DNA of 64,000 bases, taken from NCBI GenBank assembly GCA_964036295.1, contig OZ038462.1, positions 25,555,863 through 25,619,862 on the forward strand, given 5' to 3'. Positions 10,301 to 21,303 of this stretch are shown piece after piece. How positions within the stretch are numbered: position 1 is the first letter of the stretch; each line of letters starts with the position of its first letter. Under the pieces are notes generated by a model. That model was not told where the DNA came from. It ran no database searches and saw only the letters and a list, made by a program, of their open reading frames with translations. The DNA comes from Plumapathes pennacea (taxonomy: Eukaryota > Cnidaria > Anthozoa > Antipatharia > Myriopathidae). The translations under genes and the position numbers were made by a program.

Positions 10301-13300
10301 AAAACAATGCTAACTAATCAGCAGCGTTCTTTACAACTTTGGTTTCGTTTGGTTTCCTTTACAACTTGGGTTTGCTGATGGACAGCTACGACGAGAAGTT
10401 CGGAGTTGAGTCGAAAAGATTTTCATCTCTGATATTTTGAGCATTAGCTTCACGACGAGTGAACATGACTGCAGTAGTGTATTGTGTAAATACTTTTCAG
10501 TGATCAGCGCTTACCGGGATGACACGGCCGCGGGCACTGGTGCGCACAGTCGGGGTGGCGGGGCCTGGTACAGGGTTCCTCACACGGCTGACACTCGGCA
10601 CCAGCCTGGAGAAAAAAAAGACAAGCACTTAAAACACAAGACAACAATAACAACAACAACAACAACAACAACAACAAGGGAAAACAACCTCAACTGACTT
10701 CTGTTCTTAAGATTAGATTTAGGCTGCGAATGAAAATGAGCAACGGGACAAAGATGCCCAACCTACTTTTTAACGAAGAAGAAAATACGAAGGAACAACA
10801 ACAACAACAACAACAACAACAAGGGAAAACAACCTCAACTGACTTCTGTTCTAAAGATTAGATTTAGGCTGCGAATGAAAATGAGCAACGGGACAAAGGT
10901 GCCCAACCAACGTAGAAGAAAATACGAAGGAGAAAGTAAAACGAACGAATGCAGGTGATTGAAAAGTCAAGATTGATGCAATGTAGTGTTACGTCGGCCT
11001 TGATTACCTACCTGATGCTCGCCGCTGGCTCGTGAGACCGTGTGACACTCCAGTTGACACGTGTGGTTTCCGCACGCTAGTTGCCGACCGCAGGGACGAC
11101 GACACGAGAAGGGCTCGAGCGCAGAACACGGGAGAGACGCCACCTATAAAACACCGCTAAATTATAAGAACAAGGTAAAAGACGTGCAACATGTTGAAAG
11201 AATTTGAGGTTAAAGGCGGAGAGTTTTCAAGGTAATTCTCGCAACCATCTAAGAAGAAACGAGTGGGAATCATTCAATATTCCATCAGCTTTAGAATGAG
11301 CAAGTGACCGAGAGAAAATTACCCACCCCTCACCCTCGTTATAGTGTGTTATTTGTGACGCAAAGAAGAGAAGTTGCAACAAAACATGGCGACGAGCGAA
11401 TAGAACAAAGTTATTGTTCTGTAAGACGAGTTTTAGTGTACTTAATATCCGTGTTCATGTTGTAAACGAGCGGAGCTTTGGTATTTTAAAGTTTGGTGCG
11501 AAGAGAAAAACGTAGCGGTGACAAGGGTCAGTAAATTATCGGACGTGCATACCTCGTGGTTTCCTAGACATTTCCTGCAGAACAAACAACAAAAGAGTTA
11601 GTGTGCAACGCAGACGTTCTGTGGTCAAACCATGTTCAATGTGGCAACGTAATATTGATGGGAAATATGCTGTTATTTTTCAAATAGGCAGTTGTATTAC
11701 AATCTGCTGTACAACTACTCAAGCCGTGAATCGCAACATGTTTTTAGGTCTACCTCAGATCACGCTCCAACTAATTTTTGACAGTGTGATCAAGGGTGAA
11801 TAGGCCATCAGTGACACTAACGGGCAAAAGCGCGGCAAATACAGTTAATGCAGAAGTATAGACGCACATTTTGAGGGGAACACGACATGGTGGACAAGGC
11901 AGTGAAATGAACTGCTCCACTGGGACTTGTGCTGTTCGTCGGCTTGGAATCGAGGACGCTGGCTGAAATAAAGAACACAACGAGTTGAACAAGACACACA
12001 GCCCGCCAAGATTCATGGCCGTGACAAAAAATGTTGCAACTGTAAAAACAGTTGCAAAATAACTGTAGCAACAGCACTAGTAGCAGCAGCATAAAGTAAA
12101 GTATCTTTATTTATACACGGCAAGTAATTCAGCTAGTAGCTGGTGGGGCCGTGTTGGTGGAAGGCCTGTAGAAAGCAGACAGGTTCTGAAGGGAAAAACC
12201 GTTGGAGTTGCCTCCTCGGATGAAAAACCTTCTTACTACTGCCGGCCGTGGGGATCGAACTCACGACCTCCTGGTTCAGAGCTTTATTACGAATTCTGGT
12301 CCACCACCCGAGACCGCTCGGACACTGAATCAGTTTAATTAACAGTAGTAGTACTTGCAGAACGAATAGTGATGACACTACAGTCGAACTTCCACTGACG
12401 GCCAACTCCCAACAACGGCTACCTTTACGCTAAGGGCCACGAATTTTGCCACGACCACCAGTCCACACATTTACTGTTCTTGAAACCTCCCCGCAACTGC
12501 CACCTCTACAGAACGGCAACGGCCAGCACTATGTGTTCCCAAACCCAAAAATGCACTTAAAATAGCCTCTACACCACAGCCACTCAACAAATAGTGGAAT
12601 TCCATACTTTCATTGTGGGAGTTTAAATTTTTAGCCAGTTACACGCACTGAACTTGGTTTGTGGTTCAAGTTTCCATTAAAAAAAACTTATAAATAGTCA
12701 ATAGTGCTCATATGTTGTCTTCAGTTAAAATTCACAACATGTGGTGTCAAATTACACCCTCACGTCTCCACAACGGCCACAACATTTTGTCTCCAAGGTG
12801 GCCGTTGTGTAGAGGTTCCACTGTATTGAACAGGTTGCGAAAACGGAACGCTAGAAATAACACGTCAACCTCCGCGACATGTTGAGCTGGAGCAACACAC
12901 CTTAGCAGGCTGAGTTGGGTCAGGAACTCTGTCATGACAAGGTGAGGAGCAACAATGTTGACATGGAGACAGCAGCAGGCCACAAGTCTGACGACACGGG
13001 GGGCATGGACCATAGTGACAGCGGTGCTTCTGTTAAACAAAGAGAGCGTTTACACTGCAGGCATGGATTGCTAGTTCCTGTACGAAGCTTTGGGCTGTGT
13101 CAGCGTAACGATGGAACCCAGCACACCCCAAACCGTTCTGTCGTTGAGTCACACTCGATGTGCTAAAGCTTTACAGTTTGAATACTATGTCTGTGCTGAC
13201 TCTTTAATAATATTTGGCCGAGTGACCAATGCGGATGTCGCACCAGTCAACAGACTAACCTCGCGTTGAGGATGGTGGCAATCAGGAGCAATTCTGCAAA

Positions 13301-16300
13301 TAAACAAATAAACAAATAAACAAATAAACAAGCGATAAATGCTGGGGATGATCGACTTCAATTTACAATTCAGTCCGTGACGAGAAATTGCCATTTCACT
13401 GTTTATCTGGAAAAATCTGATGGGCATCCTCGGAAAAGAACCCTTTTCCTCGTTCCCTTACCCCCCCCCCCCCCTCTCCCCCACCCACCCACCCCAAGGA
13501 GGTTGCAGGAGGTTGCAGGAGGTTGAGATCATCTATCAACAGTCTCATAAGGCAAGCGCCAAACTCTCTGTTGGGAAACTGATGTAGGGAATTGACACGA
13601 TGAGGGCGTTTTTATTTTGTCAAAATAACTCTACCGAGACAAGTTCTTGATGCAATTTTGTCTGTGAAAATACCAGCTATCTATTGTAAATAAAATTGTT
13701 TTCTCACTTGCACAGCTCAGCACATTTTGGAGGCTTGGTGACTTTCTCTCTGCCGCACGGAAGAGTCAAAACTGTCACTCCACAGAAGCATGTCACGTCC
13801 ACTGTCAGCGGACATGGGTAGCAGAGGCCTGGAAAGAGAATGTGATTGGTCACTCAGTTTCTTCGCTTGATAGAAAAAGCTGTTGGTGCTGAAGGAAAAT
13901 ACACATAGATGTTGCCTGTTTATTTAGCACAAAAACGTCTTACATTTCTGTGAAACGTACAGCAAGCTGTGTGTAACTTTAAAGAGACCCTCTAACTGTA
14001 CATGTAGATGCTTTGCGCACCGCTATGTTTATATTTACATCGGAAGCTCGACTTCCTGAGGCGCCCACGTTATGACTGATCGATCTGTCTGTCGCTGCTT
14101 GCCGTATTCAATTCACTTTCTGAGTTTGTGCTGATTTATTTCGCGATAAAAAGTAGAAAAACATGAGAATCCGCCATTTTCGTATGATACCAAAATGTAG
14201 CATCTACGGTGAGAGGGTCTCTTTAATTTCAGACTATAATACAATTGACGTAAAATTTGTCACAGTCTGGTGAATAAGGAATGAAAATGTATTAAACTGG
14301 AATTGCATAAAGACAGATGGCAACAAATCACTGATTCTAAGGTATTAGTTATGCAAAAGCACACGTTCAAAAGCACACGTTCTCGCTGGTTACCTCTGTG
14401 ACACGGTGACGGGCATTTGTGGTTGTGGCAATTGAGTGTTCTCCCACAGGTCTGTTCACATGGTGGGCATGATCCATCACAACACTGTAAAAACAAGAGT
14501 TCACTGAGCTCCTGATAACATCCAACACTACTTATCTGCTGTCCATACCTTCCTCTTACACTGATGACGATTGCACTGCCTCATGTTGACACACTTGATA
14601 TCACAGATGAACTCCTGGCAACAAGGTACTGACTTTTCACGCTTCCCACAGCGACATCGCTTTGTGATCATCTGACGGCACATGCCACATGCACCCAAGT
14701 GACACCTTTGAGTGCAGTGATGACGACCACAGGACAACTCCTTGTCACACGTATCTCCACAAGTTGGTATGTCCTCTGTGCATGGAAGAGAAAACGCTGC
14801 AAAAAAAAAAAAAAACAAAAAAACAAAAAAACAAAAAAACAAAACAAAACAAAAAAAAAACCTGATCTTAAAACTAAAGATAAAGATCACTGCACAGCTC
14901 ATGTAAACAAAGTTTGCAATGATACTGTTTGGCAACTGAACAGGGGAAATGAGTAAAAACCTGTTTTTCCACATGGACACTGTCTCTCCCCACTCCTGGG
15001 GCAATCACCGCATGTTCCTCTATGACACAACTGCTCACATGTGTGATGTCCACAAGACAGACGCTGCCCACAAACCTACAGATTGATACAAAACAAGCAC
15101 ATTACACCCAGCCTTCTCTGTAGTTCTTTCATGTCTTCATACAGTAAACGTACTCAACGATACACTGCAGGGTTGCCACTCATTAAGATAAAATTAATTC
15201 CCTGGCTTTTCCCTGACCACAGAATAATTTTCACTGACCATACTTGCAGGTGTGATCAGGAACAGTGATTCCCTATACCAACAAAAAACAATATCGATTA
15301 CAGAATTTTTGGAATGATGTCTTGTCCACAATTTACTTGTTGCAACCTGAAAATAATATTTCCTGACTTTCCACTAACTTTGACAAAAATCTAGATTTTT
15401 TTCCCTGACTTGGTGAAAAATTCCCTGACTTTTCTCTGACCTTGAAAAAACATTGTTTATTCCCTGATCATGGCAACCCTGCAGTGGCTGAAACTCTACT
15501 GAAGAGAGGTTTAGTTTACCTGGTCACACTGCCAGTCTGGTTTGGCACACGGTCTGCTGACTCTCTTCTTACCACAGAGACAACTTTGAATGCTCTCCTT
15601 TGGGCAAGGTTTACACTCACCTACAGTAAAGAATGGCAGTGATTAAAGGGTAGAGAAAAGAATGAAGAAAATAATAATTATAACAAAGTCAACAACAGAA
15701 AAAAGAAAAATTCAAGGACAAGGAGCAGAATGAAGCAGGGAATGAACAAAATGCATATTGAGTCATCAAAAGTGGAAAGAATGGACATAGCATGGATGGA
15801 TGGGAAAAGGGGTGACAGAAGGAAGTAAGAGAGGATGGATGGAGAAAAAAAGGGAGGAAGGACAGAAAGGAAGATAGGGGGCATGAATGAAAGACAAAAA
15901 AATATAATTATGATATGGCTGAAGGGAAAATTTATAACTGAGGGTGTAAAAGCAGTGGAAAATTGAAGAGGGAAAAAGGCAGTAGAACACACTGAACATA
16001 GAAACTAGTCACCTGCATGGCATGGTGTCTGACAAGAGTGATGCCCACATGCGAGCCGCTTGCCACAGGGCTTACCACATGACCAGTGCTTATTGCTGCA
16101 GCGCCGCACAGCCGGCCCCTGAGAGCCACAGTGACAATTAGTGCGCACGGTCTTTGGACAAGGAGGGCAAGGCCCTGAAAAAAGAAACATCAGTTGTTCA
16201 AGATCGTTGGAGCTCTCTTATGGGTCTATCTGTGGAGTTCCTACTCTCCATGATTGAACTTCATGCACTACCATAAGCGAGTTCTCTAGTGAACTAACCT

Positions 16301-18365
16301 GGGTGGCAAAGCAGCAGGCATTCATGGCCACAATGAGGCTTGAGTGGTTTGCTGCAGGTCTGTCCACATGAGTGAGGAACCAGCCAGGGATCAAAGTTGG
16401 GGTTGGGCTGAGAAAATAAAACATAAACATGTTAAAAGCACACATGCAACAATGAATAGCAAACTCAATCCAATATTAGATTAGATTACAACAGTAATTA
16501 TATAATATGTTATACACACCAGTGAATTAATAACCAGAATACTATGGTGTCTGAAAGATAAAATTAATGAACTACTGAACTAATGAATAAATTTCTGTGA
16601 TGGCTTGGCATACACTACAGTACCTGCTTTCCGCAGAAGCAGTAATACTTTGTAGGGCACTCTGATTGCTTGAATTCAAATCTGCATTTGGGACTTAAAA
16701 AAAGGAAAAGTTTAATCCTTTGAATTTCTTATGACCAAGAAAGGGAATCTCATGTTATTTTGTACTGAACAACCTCACTCTAAATTAGTGTCTTCTCAAC
16801 ATGAAATCACTCTGACTTCAACCTATTTATTATATAGACACTAGTGTTTTACTTGAAAATATACTGTGCGTAAAATCCATACAAAACTATATCCGGGACG
16901 GGGGAGTGGCGTATTTTCCATATCCTCACTAGTGAGGATATCGTTGATATCATTTCCCACTTTTGCACAGTTGTTTGTGCAATTTCTCATAAAACACTCG
17001 TGTCTAATATAATAAAAAGAAAATTATACGGCGGCTTGAAGATATGGAATTTATTTTCTCGTGGTAAAAACAATATTTTACTCACTCGCGAAGCGTTCGT
17101 TCGTAAAATGTTGTTTTTACCACTCAAAAATAAAATTCATATCTTCGTGCTGCCGTGTAATATCCTCTATATACTCTCAGTACAACTCACCAGTGCCAAT
17201 CAATCTCTGTAACATGAGAGTCATCTTGAGATGAAATTGAGGCAAGCCTGGCTCCATCCAGTGCCCACTTTTGTATGCACTGAAGATGGAATATACAGTA
17301 GCACTGGGTACAACTCCACACCTGCAAAAAAAAAAAAAAAAAAAAAAAACCTTTTGCATACTTTATGCCCACAAAGAGGGATCAAAGTCGCACTTTTCCT
17401 TTCAGTACACACAGCAGAAAAGTGGGGTTAAAAACATGGATAAATTAAAGGGCATGTGATTTTCTGCTTACAGTATTATACTGGCTGGTTTTACTTGGTC
17501 AGACTATTAATTCTTCTCTGAGTAATTATAAGATGTATAAGTGTAATATCTGCCTGAACCTATAGCTATATAGGCTGTGTATACAAGTACATTATAAAGG
17601 CAGCAATCTATGGTACAGTTCTCACTTACAGCAGATTCGTGCTTCAGAGAGGCAATACAGATAAGACAGACTTGGGATCCAGATTTGCAAGAGTCAATCA
17701 GATACTGTGTTGTCTTGCTCAAGTCCTCATCAAACTCTATCAAACACAAAAGTGTAGATTTTTTATGCATCATGTCAATTATTCCAGCTATTACCTGCAG
17801 GCTATATCTCCTGGGACTCCTTTATAATGTTGGCACCCTTTTCACACTTTTCTACCATTAACTTGCACTTGTCATGCAAATCCCCCACCTCCATCCCATT
17901 ATGCATTTCCCTAAATTACACACAAGTCTGACAGGCTGCATAGGGAATTGTATATTGTTATGCTGTTTGTGTGTCTACTGTGCGTTTGTCTGCCTTTTTT
18001 ATCGCGTGAGCTGAATCCCTACCTTTGGTCGCATCTTTGTAAACCTTGAGCGTACTCGACAATATGTCAGCATCATTCACTTCTTCGTCTGATGAAGATT
18101 CCTCAAAATCTTCACAATCAGCGAACTTTCTCGCCGACTCCCTTATTTGCTCGGCGGCCTGTAGTCTCTTCTCTGATGCAGATTTCACATCGTCCACATT
18201 ATTTTTCTGATCCGCTGTTCTCACGTCTGTATCGCTATTGACGGGCTTTCCACGTGTAAACCACCGGTCGTTTCTTGCTCGACCCCGGCTACTATTGAAA
18301 GCATTTTGATTGCCCGCTCGGCCTCGTCCACGCCCTTTCCCTAGATATAAAGGTCTCTGTTCCAT
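7363..18365 (-). CDS. NFXL1: NFXL1, NF-X1-type zinc finger protein, complete
   Basis: 21 exons (minus): 18365-18023, 17736-17630, 17321-17191, 16693-16624, 16407-16299, 16174-16013, 15620-15520, 15075-14961, 14796-14549, 14484-14394, 13828-13708, 13293-13260, 13029-12901, 11962-11868, 11574-11553, 11143-11012, 10605-10515, 9835-9760, 8856-8676, 8351-8211, 7533-7363. Together they give an uninterrupted frame of 889 aa, close to human NFXL1 (about 911). Order: a basic Arg/Gly N-terminus and acidic linker; a RING-type finger over exons 2-4 (CLICI...[13 protein letters not shown]...CPKC, about residues 138-198); a long series of NFX1-type cysteine fingers (CGxxxxCxxHxCxxxCHxGxC pattern, about 200-785); a charged Glu/Arg-rich stretch; and a C-terminal hydrophobic helix in the last exon (about 868-888). 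That terminal helix separates NFXL1 from NFX1, which has an R3H domain instead. Family role: a RING/NFX protein, putative transcription regulator or ubiquitin ligase. Introns carry several MITEs and a SINE. Confidence 0.93.
7841..8079. repeat. Inverted-repeat element (MITE-like) in the last NFXL1 intron
   Basis: The left arm at 7841-7900 (AAAATGGCCGCC ... GGTCGAGTTACATGGAAACG) and the right arm at about 8022-8079 (CGTTTCCACGTGGCTCGACC ... GGCGGCCATTTT) are imperfect reverse complements of about 55 bp around a 120-bp core. No coding capacity. A non-autonomous DNA element is the simplest reading. Confidence 0.7.
9889..10012. repeat. Short inverted-repeat element, TAAGGCCCGGGTC ends
   Basis: It begins TAAGGCCCGGGTCAAACGTC and ends in the reverse complement of that sequence (GACGTTTGACCCGGGCCTAA). 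It is about 124 bp long, in an NFXL1 intron. A related element with GGCCCGAGGTC/GACGTTTGACCCAGA ends lies at about 42394-42613. MITE-like. Confidence 0.75.
10641..10910. repeat. AAC microsatellite inside a tandem duplication
   Basis: (AAC)n tracts at about 10645-10676 and 10797-10822 are each followed by the same 85-90-bp sequence (GGGAAAACAACCTCAACTGA ... GCAACGGGACAAAG) with few differences. The unit is about 150 bp, duplicated once, in an NFXL1 intron. The near-identity suggests a recent slippage or unequal-crossover event. Confidence 0.8.
11553..11574 (-). other. NFXL1: 22-nt microexon of NFXL1
   Basis: This exon lies between CTGCAG and GTATGC splice sites. The flanking exons are out of phase (2 against 0) without it. 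With it the join reads ...[17 protein letters not shown], which matches the family pattern of VxCLGxHE between NFX fingers. The phase closure is direct sequence evidence. The motif is from knowledge of the family. Confidence 0.85.
12090..12330 (-). mobile_element. tRNA-derived SINE
   Basis: Read on the minus strand, the segment begins near 12330 with GGTGGTGGACCAGA. About 45 bp further on it has GAGTTCGATCC. These resemble the A and B boxes of a pol III tRNA promoter. An unrelated body follows, ending in an A-rich tail (TAAATAAAGATACTTTAC) near 12090. It cannot fold as a normal tRNA with a sensible anticodon loop, so I call it a SINE and not a tRNA gene. It lies in an NFXL1 intron in the same orientation as the gene. 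Confidence 0.6.
13979..14226. mobile_element. piggyBac-like MITE, copy 1
   Basis: The element is flanked by TTAA on both sides and has inverted ends AGAGACCCTCT / AGAGGGTCTCT. Copy 2 (52644-52909) shares the ends and most of the body, including CGCTGCTTGCCGTATTCAAT and TTTGTGCTGATTTATTT. TTAA duplication is the hallmark of piggyBac-type transposition. There is no transposase, so it is a non-autonomous family. It lies in an NFXL1 intron. Confidence 0.82.
15158..15490. repeat. Inverted-repeat element with TTCCCTGACTTTTC tracts
   Basis: It starts CACTGCAGGGTTGCCA and ends TGGCAACCCTGCAGTG, a 16-bp perfect inverted repeat. The inside is unusual: variants of TTCCCTGACTTT recur several times on the plus strand. 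MITE-like, inside an NFXL1 intron. Confidence 0.75.
16831..17176. repeat. 350-bp palindromic element, copy 2
   Basis: Shares most of its length with 3105-3450, in the same orientation, starting TATATAGACAC and containing CATATCCTCACTAGTGAGGA. The inner part forms a large hairpin: GGCGGCTTGAAGATATGGA against its complement TTCATATCTTCGTGCTGCC, around a loop rich in AATATTTTACTCACTCGCGA. It sits in an NFXL1 intron just next to exon 3. Confidence 0.85.
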
Positions 18366-18627
18366 GGAAACATGCCTTCTATGCACACAAGTCACAACAA
18401 CAACGCTCGAATGCCACGTATTTATCAATCTGTGTGTAGAAGTATTTCCGGCGGGTGCCACAGGACCAGCGGTGGTTGCACGAAGTGTGGGCGCGCGCAA
18501 ACATCCGGGGAACTATAGAGCGGGAAACTTGGAAACTTGTGTAATTTGAGCCCGCAAAATAGAGCACAGTGGCAACCCCCAGGAGTTGCTAAAAATATTC
18601 GGCTGAATCATCGCCGTGAAAGAGAAA
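18366..18627. promoter_or_regulatory. Divergent promoter, NFXL1 / PUB gene
   Basis: The two start codons point away from each other 262 bp apart. The region has no TATA box that I can place and is richer in GC than the flanks, as usual for housekeeping head-to-head pairs. A shared bidirectional promoter is inferred. Confidence 0.6.
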
Positions 18628-19132
18628 ATGGCAACAAGTTTGGTAAGCTTGTCTTCTGTATTTTATGTCTCTATAACGTGAAAGCCGTCGATGTGACTCG
18701 TGGGCATTTTAGAACTATCTTTATTGGTTGAAGTTCGAGGTAAAAAGAGTATTATTCATCACTTCCGTTCTGGACATTTTCTGTTTTGTAGAAAGGGAGA
18801 ACTTTGGGGACGTCTGAAAGAGAACAGCCTCTTCTGCTGAGTCTGCAACGTCTATGCAAATCACACGAGCGAGAGAAGGCCAGGACAGCTTTGGAAACAC
18901 TCCTCCGGCTGGTCGAGTAAGTCATGGATTAAAGCGGACTTTCTTCACAGACGAAAAGGCACTTCTGATCTTGAATTCTGCTTGTGTCAAAACGAAAGGA
19001 AATATTTAATATTGAAAGTGTACGAAATAACAGTTTATTTCCAAACTATATTTCATCAGTCAATCAGTTTTCAAATCATTATTTGCAACAATAATTGTTA
19101 TCTATGCAGTGTGACGATTTTCTTCTTCTTTT

Positions 19133-19199
<67 letters not shown>

Positions 19200-21303
19200 T
19201 TTTTTATGTATCTGGTGATAAACTAAAATTCATACATATAACATACATCTTTATTTGCATTGGTAATGCAGGCCAGAAATAGGAAAAGGTAGCTAAAAGC
19301 TGATGTGTACCTGCAGAGAAAAGTTCATATAAAAATCAGTTTAAAAATTTAACAGAAACCTTAATTTTTAGAACCTAATACTAAGCATTTATTCCTCTTC
19401 CACACAAATAGCAATGTGATAAAATATCCTTATGAAGAAAAGTATCGTAAAGTCAGAACTGGCAACCCAAAGTTTGACTCGCAAGTGTGGAGTCTACCTG
19501 AAGCACAACAGTTTATGTTGGATTGGGGCTGGAAGCAGGTGTGTGTTAGCCAATACAGGTTTTTCCAACCTTTTAAGAAGAAAATGTATGAGTGACTTAG
19601 AATTGCTAGTTTAAACATACAGCTTTCATTTAAGCATGTTATCAAAAGCTCTTTGCTGTATAATATATTTCTGTTTAGAAACTGAAGGAGAAAGTTGAAA
19701 TTGATCACAGCTCTTGGGAATAAAAGGATTACATTAAAGTTAATGAGCAGTTCATCCAGCATGGCTGCCATGGGAAAACCAATAATAACAAAAGGAACTG
19801 TACATCAGTTGTCCTATACTCTGTATAACCTAAGCTGATCAAACTTGTCCCTAGTTGTCTCCCTTATACGCCTGAGTCGCCCAGGACGACTGGGTATGAA
19901 CCCATGCTGGACAGCAAGTAGTGATGGGAAGGAGGAAAGGGAGATAGACCTGTGCACCTGTGTTGCATCATTGTGACCACAAATATTATATTTGACATAA
20001 TATATTTGACAAATATATTAAATTATTTTACTGTGTGCAGGTGGAGGATTCTTTGGTTCTCCTCTCTGATGAAGACAGCCAATTAATTAAACAAATGTTG
20101 GTGAAAACCCTGAGGTAAAAGTTGTTTCTTTTCTGTTTGAACCAAACTAAAAGTTGTGATAATGATATAATGTGAAATGTGTTTCTTTTTTCTTGTCCTT
20201 CAGTTCACTGACCATGTCTCCACCAAAAAGATCAGAACCAGTAAGTCTGCATCTGAGTTCTAAAAAGTGAATTCTTCATTTAGTTGCTACACTGTATTCG
20301 GCCACAAGTGCTATGGCCAGTACTTCCTGTTTATTGAATTTGTAATGAACACTTGGGGAGGGGTTTGGATACAAAGGCAGACCATTAAAGCAGACTTTGT
20401 CACTGGCTTGTTGGATTTACCATATTTCTCATGAGGCACTTAATGGTTTACCAGTACAGCGGGATTTTTATCTTGCAGAAAACGGAGAAAGAAAGGCTGG
20501 TGGAAAAAGAACGACAGAGGCATGTGGAGCAGACAAAGAGGGACAAAGAAGAGAAGGACAGAATTTTAGCCCAGGTAACACTCTTCCATGGTGCTGCACT
20601 AAAAGTTATTTAACTAGCTGAACATTGAATAGAGGCTTGCTTGAAAATAAGAAATACTTCAAACCTTGTTGACCCAGAGAACAGACTTTGAAGAAATAAC
20701 ACTAGAGGTGCAGATTCTTGTTGTGTAGGTAGATGTCTGTTCTGAAAACAACTGTGGTATCCATATGAACTTGTGTAAGAAAGAGAGGATTTCTGGAAAG
20801 GGCTCCATGTGAGATTGTCCTTGAATTATTTATTCACCTAGTACAAGTTTTAGTATTCATATCATTGCGAATCATGCTGATCAAGACTAATGTTTTGCTT
20901 TTGTTTGTACAGTTTCGCTCAGACAGGGAAAACATAAAAGACAGACAAACAAGAGCTTCAGTAAGCAAACTAGAGCAGTTATCTGTTGTCACTTTGTCAG
21001 TCATTACCCTTTCCTTCTTGTGGATTACAGCACTATATTTTTGGATCCAGCATAAATTCTGAGTATATTTCTTTTGGCTGCAGAAAGCTAGACCAACTCA
21101 GTTTGGAGGAAGAGTCACAAAATTTGAAGACATTGGAGTTGACCTCAACAAGGTAAGTACTGTATTTTATAAGCTTTGACAAATTTCACTGAAAGTGTGA
21201 TGTCAGCATAATGTAGGTCCATATCAAACTGTGATAGAGTAAAATAGACAATCTCTTCTCACTCTAGTTGTTCCCTTCCTTGTTGCTGCAGGGCGGAGGA
21301 TGA
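18628..21303 (+). CDS. PUB-domain coiled-coil protein ending in Gly-Gly-Gly
   Basis: Nine exons: 18628-18642, 18792-18916, 19412-19538, 20041-20114, 20204-20240, 20479-20574, 20913-20960, 21084-21152, 21292-21303. They give a closed 200-aa frame. Residues about 15-115 form a PUB domain (TALETLLRLVDNVIKYPYEEKYRKV, GNPKF, WSLPEAQQFMLDWGW, then LIKQMLVKTL). PUB domains bind the C-terminal tail of the AAA ATPase p97/VCP in NGLY1, UBXN6 and HOIP. Residues about 127-175 are a charged coiled coil (EKERLVEKERQRHVEQTKR...DRILAQFRSDRE) like those preceding UBX domains, but no UBX domain follows. Instead comes a 26-residue tail with QFGGRVTKFEDIGVDLNK, and the last exon encodes only GGG and the stop. 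A p97 cofactor is the likely role (inference). The exact human orthologue is not clear to me. Neighbour: head-to-head with NFXL1. Confidence 0.85.
19132..19203. repeat. (TTTA)n microsatellite
   Basis: About 18 uninterrupted TTTA units in intron 2 of the PUB gene. Simple sequence; not coding. Confidence 0.95.
19565..19741 (-). mobile_element. TTAACCC-CACTCCCAA MITE, copy 1 (decayed)
   Basis: Reverse-complement relative of the elements at 31545-31750 and 56619-56831. It shares AACCTTTTAAGAAGAAAA, CAGCTTTCATTT, GAAACTGAAGGAGAAA, TTGATCACAGCTCTTGGGA. The ends are eroded. It lies in intron 3 of the PUB gene. Confidence 0.7.

Noticed and set aside
12240-12315. tRNA gene
   Set aside because: Pol III boxes are present, but the cloverleaf arms do not pair and a SINE body and tail follow.
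15678-15999. Two overlapping minus-strand open frames rich in Phe, Ser and Leu
   Set aside because: Antisense of a purine-rich stretch in an NFXL1 intron. Low complexity.
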